From a virus, in the IMG/VR virus record IMGVR_UViG_3300032315_001071, positions 1 to 25,450 of that record: a stretch of DNA of 25,450 nucleotides; one strand, written 5' to 3'. Shown one piece after another: positions 22,364-25,450 of this stretch. How positions within the stretch are numbered: position 1 is the stretch's first letter; every line of letters begins with the position of its first letter. Position numbers and translations under genes: made by a program. The notes beneath the pieces were generated by a model. It was not told where the DNA came from, ran no database searches, and saw only the letters and a program-made list of their open reading frames with translations.

Positions 22364-22372
22364 TGCTATACT
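22364..22372 (+). promoter_or_regulatory. Extended -10 promoter for leaderless HNH gene
   Basis: TGCTATACT ends exactly 6 nt before the ATG at 22379; no good -35. The same nine bases recur at 23288-23296. Confidence 0.6.
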
Positions 22373-22378
22373 GTCTAG

Positions 22379-22909
22379 ATGAATTGTTCATTTGACAAGT
22401 GCTCAAGGAAGTCGTACGCAAAAAATCTTTGCCAATCTCACTATAAAATGAGTCTTCGGGGAGAAGAACTTCGTACGTTACGACCAAGAGAGGGTGCGAG
22501 ACTTAAAACTTGCACCTTCGATGGTTGTCCCAAGCCACACAAGGGAAATAACCTTTGTTCTGGTCACAACTACCAAATGAAAAAGTTTGGAGAACTACGA
22601 CCATTAAAATATAACAATTCTGGGGAGTGGGGAGACTGGTATATAAATGGTAGTGGCTATCTAATGAGAACAAAAACGATTAATAGAATAAGAGAGAGTC
22701 AGCTACAGCATCGTTTTGTGGTGGAGCAGTACCTTGGAAGACAACTTCTCCCTGGAGAAAATGTTCACCATAAGAATGGTATAAGAGATGATAATAGGCT
22801 GGAGAATCTAGAGATATGGGTATCAAGCCAACCATCTGGTCAACGAGTTGAGGATCTAGTTAGTTGGGCTAAAGAAATACTAAATCGCTACAACGATTTG
22901 GATTTTTAA
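22379..22909 (+). CDS. Free-standing HNH endonuclease with two N-terminal zinc fingers
   Basis: A 176-residue protein. Two similar CxxxxC-x9-CxxH fingers come first (C3, C8, C18, H21 and C45, C50, C60, H63), then an HNH_3-type nuclease: H111-R-F-V-V-E, the catalytic V-H130-H131-K-N133-G, and D-N-R-L-E-N-L-E-I-W. The layout (DNA-binding fingers plus HNH) is that of phage homing endonucleases. It sits immediately after nrdF, and free-standing homing nucleases often lie next to reductase genes in phages, but neither nrdE nor nrdF is interrupted. It has its own leaderless-type promoter, so it is not simply a passenger of the nrd operon. Confidence 0.88.
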   Translation: MNCSFDKCSRKSYAKNLCQSHYKMSLRGEELRTLRPREGARLKTCTFDGCPKPHKGNNLCSGHNYQMKKFGELRPLKYNNSGEWGDWYINGSGYLMRTKTINRIRESQLQHRFVVEQYLGRQLLPGENVHHKNGIRDDNRLENLEIWVSSQPSGQRVEDLVSWAKEILNRYNDLDF

Positions 22910-22926
22910 CTAGAATGGTGTACTAT
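22898..22926 (+). promoter_or_regulatory. Promoter of candidate small RNA 1
   Basis: TTGGAT (22898-22903), 17-nt spacer, TACTAT (22921-22926). No start codon lies 6 nt downstream, unlike the leaderless genes; transcription should begin near 22933. Confidence 0.55.
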
Positions 22927-22932
22927 TACTAG

Positions 22933-23125
22933 TAGTGACAAACAAGACTGAACACTTGGGAGTTATTACTTATATTTATGTAGGTGCCTATCGGGGCAGA
23001 GCGATATCAGTGCAGAGTTCAGCTGAGACTGTGAGTGAAGCTTCAAGTAGGTACGGGGAAGTGGATAGCCGGAAAACGGTGAGCACGACTTTCAAACTCA
23101 AAACCCTCGCTTCGGCGGGGGTTTT
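22933..23125 (+). ncRNA. Candidate small RNA 1
   Basis: A unit of about 190 nt bounded by the promoter at 22898-22926 and the terminator at 23100-23125. The interior can form small stems (GCC-TATCG-GGGC, CAGT/ACTG, CCG-GAAAA-CGG). An 84-codon GTG-started frame (22935-23189) crosses it but also runs through the terminator and into the next unit, has no ribosome site and resembles no known protein, so an untranslated RNA is preferred. No known RNA family is recognised. Confidence 0.45.
23100..23125 (+). terminator. Intrinsic terminator of candidate small RNA 1
   Basis: AAAACCCTCGC pairs with GCGGGGGTTTT around a TTCG tetraloop, with the T run as part of the stem base. The next promoter begins two nt later. 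Confidence 0.85.
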
Positions 23126-23126
23126 G

Positions 23127-23135
23127 TGTTACAAT
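23127..23135 (+). promoter_or_regulatory. Extended -10 promoter of candidate small RNA 2
   Basis: TGTTACAAT directly follows the preceding terminator; transcription should start near 23142. No clear -35. Confidence 0.5.
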
Positions 23136-23141
23136 ATATCT

Positions 23142-23285
23142 AACATGGCACTTACCCGTCCATGCTGGCGCTCGATAGCGTCGCCGTAGTTGTAATGGCT
23201 ACGAGCTTATAGCAGGATTCTGTGCACGGAATCCCGCAGTGCCGGACCCCCTAGGAACAAGCTCGAAAGAGTGCCTAGGGGGTTT
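23142..23285 (+). ncRNA. Candidate small RNA 2 (structured, about 145 nt)
   Basis: A compact unit between an extended -10 box and a strong terminator. It can fold into successive hairpins: GGCGCT/AGCG..GCC (around 23165-23185), CGTAG/CTACG (23184-23202), GGATTC/GAATCC (23215-23234), then the terminator. Only a 14-codon frame (ATG 23145) is present. It is not a tRNA: no T-arm is found. Function and family are unknown. Confidence 0.5.
23246..23283 (+). terminator. Intrinsic terminator of candidate small RNA 2
   Basis: ACCCCCTAGG (23246-23255) pairs with CCTAGGGGGT (23274-23283); the loop holds a GCTC-GAAA-GAGT hairpin. Only TTT follows, but the long GC-rich stem is strong. The promoter of the next gene starts five nt later. 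Confidence 0.8.
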
Positions 23286-23287
23286 CG

Positions 23288-23296
23288 TGCTATACT
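23288..23296 (+). promoter_or_regulatory. Extended -10 promoter for leaderless gene at 23303
   Basis: TGCTATACT, identical to 22364-22372, ends exactly 6 nt before the ATG. Confidence 0.65.
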
Positions 23297-23302
23297 CCTA
23301 GC

Positions 23303-23638
23303 ATGGTAAGACGTAGAAAAATCAACACACCCCGTCTAGATGACGATTGGGTTGTCACTACCCATATGCAAATCAATGGCAGAAACGTCTCCCCCGGAAC
23401 GGAACTAAAGATTAAAGGTGTGCGTGGGAGATTTAGATTTATCAAGCATGTCGTGACGCCGGCTGGGGCTGAGTGGATTGACGTGTGGGGCGGGCCGAAA
23501 GGTGGAGAGACTTGGAGAAGCTTCCGTCCAGACATGGTCAAAACTGTGCACTATAAAAATCAAACTGTTGGCAATCTGGCTGTAGAATATAAACAGAAGC
23601 TAAAAGCTAAGAAAGAAGAAGAGACTAAAAATGACTAA
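23303..23638 (+). CDS. Actinophage-type conserved unknown protein
   Basis: A 111-residue basic protein: M-V-R-R-R-K-I-N-T-P-R-L-D-D-D-W-V-V-T-T-H, then I-N-G-R-N-V-S-P-G-T-E-L-K-I-K-G, R-G-R-F-R-F, E-W-I-D-V-W-G-G, and W-R-S-F-R-P-D-M-V-K-T-V-H. This set of blocks recurs in a small, uncharacterised actinophage protein family that looks like a single beta-barrel domain; no activity is known. The C-terminus is Lys/Glu-rich. It starts leaderless and overlaps the next gene by 8 nt, so it may be co-expressed with the GT17-like enzyme. Confidence 0.7.
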   Translation: MVRRRKINTPRLDDDWVVTTHMQINGRNVSPGTELKIKGVRGRFRFIKHVVTPAGAEWIDVWGGPKGGETWRSFRPDMVKTVHYKNQTVGNLAVEYKQKLKAKKEEETKND

Positions 23639-24401
23639 GGTCTATGACTGCATCACATTTGGTGGAGAACTCGACATGCTCGAGGGTCGGCTTAATACAT
23701 ACGTTGACGTTGTCGATAAGTTTGTAATCGTTGAGGGCGACCACATGTACGCCAACCAACCAAAGCCTTTCTACTTTGAAGAAAACCGCGAACGCTTTAA
23801 AGACTTCGAAGACAAGATTGTCTATCACAAGGTTCAGTCACAGAAGTCTGCCAATGCTTGGGACAACGACTACTACCAGCGTGCTCAGCTGAGTGGCGTA
23901 CTGGCAAGTCTTAATCCCTCGATTGAAGACCTAGTTCTAATTTGCGACACAGATGAGTGGGTGGACTTTGACAAGATCAAAGACATCACTGAACCAGTCG
24001 GGCTAATTATGCCTAAGTATCACATGAGCCTCCACTGGTACCACAAGAACGAGTTGACTGCTGTAGTCGCTCGTTATGGGGATGTTGCAGGAAGAGACTT
24101 GGATAAAGTTCGTTGGCAAAGAAACCGAATGCCCCAGGTCTTTGGAGGATGGCACCTAACTTCTATGGGAGATCTTCAGTACCTTATTCGTAAGGTTCGC
24201 GGATTTGCTCACCAAGAGCTTGTCACAGAGTATGTAGACGAAGCACTTGAGCACTGCTGGGTTTTTGGACATGATCTTGCTGGAGATATCTATACAGAGA
24301 TTGAGCTTGAGCAAGCGAACTACCCTCAGTGGGTTATGGATCGAAAGTTCCCTGAAGAATGGTATCGACGCCGTCCAGAGTTTAGCTTGACATCTAATTA
24401 G
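23631..24401 (+). CDS. GT17-like glycosyltransferase (beta-1,4-GlcNAc transferase family)
   Basis: A 256-residue protein with the GT17 signature: V-Y-D-C-I-T-F-G-G-E-L-D-M-L-E-G-R-L at the start, D-K-F-V-I-V-E-G-D-H, Q-P-K-P-F-Y-F, and the metal motif L-I-C-D-T-D-E-W near 105. The family includes animal MGAT3-type N-acetylglucosaminyltransferases and many bacterial and viral relatives of unknown substrate. It is complete for the family core. The start overlaps the preceding gene, which ends at 23638. It adds a further sugar transferase, distant from the leftward cluster at 1-2113, so glycan handling is spread over the genome. The promoter of the next gene lies in its last codons. Confidence 0.85.
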   Translation: MTKVYDCITFGGELDMLEGRLNTYVDVVDKFVIVEGDHMYANQPKPFYFEENRERFKDFEDKIVYHKVQSQKSANAWDNDYYQRAQLSGVLASLNPSIEDLVLICDTDEWVDFDKIKDITEPVGLIMPKYHMSLHWYHKNELTAVVARYGDVAGRDLDKVRWQRNRMPQVFGGWHLTSMGDLQYLIRKVRGFAHQELVTEYVDEALEHCWVFGHDLAGDIYTEIELEQANYPQWVMDRKFPEEWYRRRPEFSLTSN

Positions 24402-24415
24402 TTTTTGTGTAGCAT
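24387..24415 (+). promoter_or_regulatory. Consensus promoter for leaderless glycosylase gene
   Basis: Perfect TTGACA (24387-24392), 17-nt spacer, TAGCAT (24410-24415), then exactly 6 nt to the ATG at 24422. It overlaps the end of the GT17-like gene. Confidence 0.7.
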
Positions 24416-24421
24416 TTGGGT

Positions 24422-24910
24422 ATGCAAACATTCGTACCCCTCACAGAGTCGTATGACGACGTCGCCAAGGTGCTTGACAATAAGCGCCTCAACAAGCAAG
24501 CCCTTGAGGGCTGGCAGATTCTTATGAATCTCCTCGAGCTTGATCCGCAAGGAAACTTTCGACCTGCTAAAGGCTGGAGGAACCACCCAGCTGTAAAGAT
24601 GTGGAGAGGTCACGAGATGGCCTTGTATGTCTACATCCAAGCAATGGTAAAGGAGTGGAAGAGTCGAGGATTTAACTCAACTATCGGGGAGAAGGCTCAA
24701 GCAACGATGCTTCGTGCTGAGCAGCTTGGTCTCCTAGATCACCCCTCTGACCCTCCTGCCTGGATTCGAGACATGTCCCTTTTTGACGAGATTGCCTCTA
24801 GCCACCGGATTGCCCTGCTTAGCAAGGAATACGAGTGGTACTCCCAGTTTGGGTGGGAAGAAGACCCTGGATACAGGCCTGAAACCTACGAATATATCTG
24901 GCCCGTATAA
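24422..24910 (+). CDS. MSMEG_6728-like pyrimidine-dimer DNA glycosylase
   Basis: The protein starts M-Q-T-F-V-P-L-T-E-S-Y-D-D-V-A-K-V-L-D and carries K-R-L-N-K-Q-A-L-E and G-W-R-N-H-P-A-V-K-M-W-R-G-H-E, the blocks typical of MSMEG_6728-type proteins, which are related to T4 endonuclease V (pyrimidine-dimer glycosylase). A frame start two codons upstream (TTG) is possible, but the promoter spacing and the family N-terminus favour ATG 24422; 162 residues. It would begin repair of UV-damaged phage DNA by cutting the glycosidic bond at dimers. The protein ends E-Y-I-W-P-V. Confidence 0.8.
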   Translation: MQTFVPLTESYDDVAKVLDNKRLNKQALEGWQILMNLLELDPQGNFRPAKGWRNHPAVKMWRGHEMALYVYIQAMVKEWKSRGFNSTIGEKAQATMLRAEQLGLLDHPSDPPAWIRDMSLFDEIASSHRIALLSKEYEWYSQFGWEEDPGYRPETYEYIWPV

Positions 24911-24930
24911 ACTTAAGTTTAAGTCTATAC
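24905..24930. repeat. 26-bp imperfect palindrome, copy 2
   Basis: GTATAAACTTAA mirrored by TTAAGTCTATAC, identical to 9242-9267 except for two central positions, and in the same orientation. It overlaps the last codon and stop of the glycosylase gene and precedes a terminator and the second TGTACA promoter element. Confidence 0.6.
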
Positions 24931-24939
24931 GCAGGTATT

Positions 24940-24962
24940 GGGGCCCCTTCGGGGGCCCTTTT
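24940..24962 (+). terminator. Intrinsic terminator after the glycosylase gene
   Basis: GGGCCCC (24941-24947), loop TTCG, GGGGCCC (24952-24958), then TTTT. Confidence 0.88.
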
Positions 24963-24989
24963 CTGTACAACATGATACGTTGTATAATA
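24963..24989 (+). promoter_or_regulatory. Promoter/operator element B
   Basis: Starts CTGTACAACATGATACGTTG and ends with a perfect TATAAT (24983-24988). It matches the minus-strand element upstream of the dNMP kinase gene at 23 of 27 positions. A second TATAAT follows at 25003-25008. Confidence 0.55.
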
Positions 24990-25008
24990 AAATCGAAATT
25001 GTTATAAT

Positions 25009-25026
25009 GAACTTTGAACGAAGTTC
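25009..25026. promoter_or_regulatory. Dyad-symmetric site over expected start point
   Basis: GAACTT-TGAACG-AAGTTC directly follows the TATAAT at 25003-25008, so it would cover the transcription start. The core GAAC-GAA-GTTC resembles an actinobacterial LexA box but has a 3-nt instead of a 4-nt spacer. Confidence 0.35.
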
Positions 25027-25066
25027 GTTAAATGTTGCAGTTACCGGCCAGTTTTAGGCTGTCTCG

Positions 25067-25075
25067 TGGTAAAGT
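25067..25075 (+). promoter_or_regulatory. Extended -10 promoter for leaderless gene at 25082
   Basis: TGGTAAAGT ends exactly 6 nt before the ATG. The -10 is weak (TAAAGT) and no -35 is clear; the TATAAT boxes further upstream could give a longer transcript. Confidence 0.4.
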
Positions 25076-25081
25076 AGAGGT

Positions 25082-25330
25082 ATGACCAAGAAGTATAGGA
25101 CGCTTACTCTGGAAAACATGACAGACAGCCAAGAGATGATTATTGGTATTGTCCTGCACGAAGGAGAGCTTCGAGAGCGTGAGCGCATTGCAGACATTCT
25201 ATATAGCCTTCAAGGAGAATACCTAGAAGACCCTAAGTCTGCTGAGGTCAACCCCGTCGACGTCCTTCAGAAAGCTATTGATAGCATCGACCTAGACTAC
25301 GAAGTAGAAAAGGAGTCCGACAATGGATGA
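25082..25330 (+). CDS. Unknown acidic 82-residue protein
   Basis: Starts M-T-K-K-Y-R-T-L-T-L-E-N-M-T-D-S-Q-E-M and contains an amphipathic helix E-L-R-E-R-E-R-I-A-D-I-L, then an acidic, Asp/Glu-rich second half. I do not recognise a family; it resembles other small early actinophage proteins. It overlaps the next gene by 8 nt (the start ATG at 25323 precedes the TGA stop at 25328), so the two are translated together, and both share the R-E-R-x-R-I type helix. Confidence 0.65.
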   Translation: MTKKYRTLTLENMTDSQEMIIGIVLHEGELRERERIADILYSLQGEYLEDPKSAEVNPVDVLQKAIDSIDLDYEVEKESDNG

Positions 25331-25450
25331 GATGGACGAACAGATTAGTGGATACTTTCGAGGTATTCAAGACGAGCGAAACCGTATTCGTGACGGGGTC
25401 AACAAGATTTTAGAGAACTGGGACAAAAACCTGTCTGCTGAGGCTGTAGA
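25323..25450 (+). CDS. Unknown small protein (partial, cut by window edge)
   Basis: The open frame starts M-D-E-M-D-E-Q-I-S-G-Y-F-R-G-I-Q and continues past the window end without a stop. The helix D-E-R-N-R-I-R-D-G-V-N-K-I-L parallels E-R-E-R-I-A-D-I-L in the preceding protein, so the two may be small paralogues or partners. Function unknown. Confidence 0.6.
   Translation, partial: MDEMDEQISGYFRGIQDERNRIRDGVNKILENWDKNLSAEAV

Noticed and set aside
22935-23189. 84-codon GTG frame
   Set aside because: It runs through a strong terminator and a second promoter, lacks a ribosome site and has no family resemblance; small RNAs explain the region better.
23142-23245. tRNA in the structured region
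   Set aside because: No T-arm GTTCRA loop or acceptor pairing is present.
25007-25054. 15-codon frame starting within TATAATG
   Set aside because: The ATG overlaps the -10 box, so it would not be in the transcript.

Overview
The window looks like part of a tailed-phage (or prophage) genome infecting an actinobacterium. Signs of an actinobacterial host are a WhiB-type iron-sulfur regulator, a DUF3039-like zinc protein, an MSMEG_6728-like pyrimidine-dimer glycosylase and a class Ib ribonucleotide reductase of actinobacterial type. Phage signs are a prim-pol/helicase replication protein, a giant collagen-like fibre, a small serine recombinase, a dNMP kinase, a free-standing HNH nuclease, a phage-borne tmRNA and tightly overlapping genes. 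Base composition is moderate rather than GC-rich, so a low-GC actinobacterium (for example a freshwater lineage) is a reasonable guess, but only an inference.

Layout. 1-3581 (minus): an operon with start/stop overlaps encoding a small HTH-like protein, a metallophosphoesterase, a TagD-like cytidylyltransferase and three glycosyltransferase-like proteins (the last cut by the window edge). 3653-3982 (minus): a one-helix membrane/coiled-coil protein. 4152-6755 (plus): primase-polymerase/SF3 helicase. 6894-7769 (plus): another glycosyltransferase, whose end overlaps tail-to-tail with a serine recombinase (7645-8286, minus). 8274-9182 (minus): a DUF4406-dNMP kinase fusion. 9313-9405: a 30-residue Cys/His micro-gene. 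9394-15400 (minus): a small unknown protein, two glycine-rich/collagen-like fibre proteins and a small structural protein. 15491-17504 (plus): GH130-like beta-propeller enzyme, DUF3039, FmdB-like zinc ribbon, WhiB and a small membrane protein. 17547-18032 (minus): two-HTH regulator. 18103-18577 (plus): small basic protein and tmRNA with tag ANAKSAFALAA. 18649-22348: nrdH-nrdI-nrdE-nrdF operon. 22379-22909: HNH nuclease. 22930-23285: two tandem, terminator-bounded candidate small RNAs. 23303-25450: actinophage-type unknown protein, GT17-like glycosyltransferase, pyrimidine-dimer glycosylase, and two small unknowns (the last cut by the edge).

How it fits together. Replication (prim-pol/helicase), nucleotide supply (NrdHIEF, dNMP kinase), repair and translation rescue (tmRNA) genes are interleaved with a large glycan-handling set (five glycosyltransferase-like proteins, a CTP-dependent nucleotidyltransferase, a glycosidase-like propeller) and with long Gly-X-Y fibres. 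The glycan genes may decorate the fibre or another phage or host surface; that is inference.

The most notable signal is regulatory. At least eight genes have a recognisable sigma70-like -10 box placed 6 nt (once 7 nt) before the ATG, often as an extended TGC-TATnnT box and in three cases with a perfect TTGACA -35. This predicts leaderless mRNAs as a standard expression mode. In addition, two promoter regions 15.7 kb apart share a 26-bp imperfect palindrome and a 27-bp TGTACA-containing element, which suggests a phage operator/regulon.
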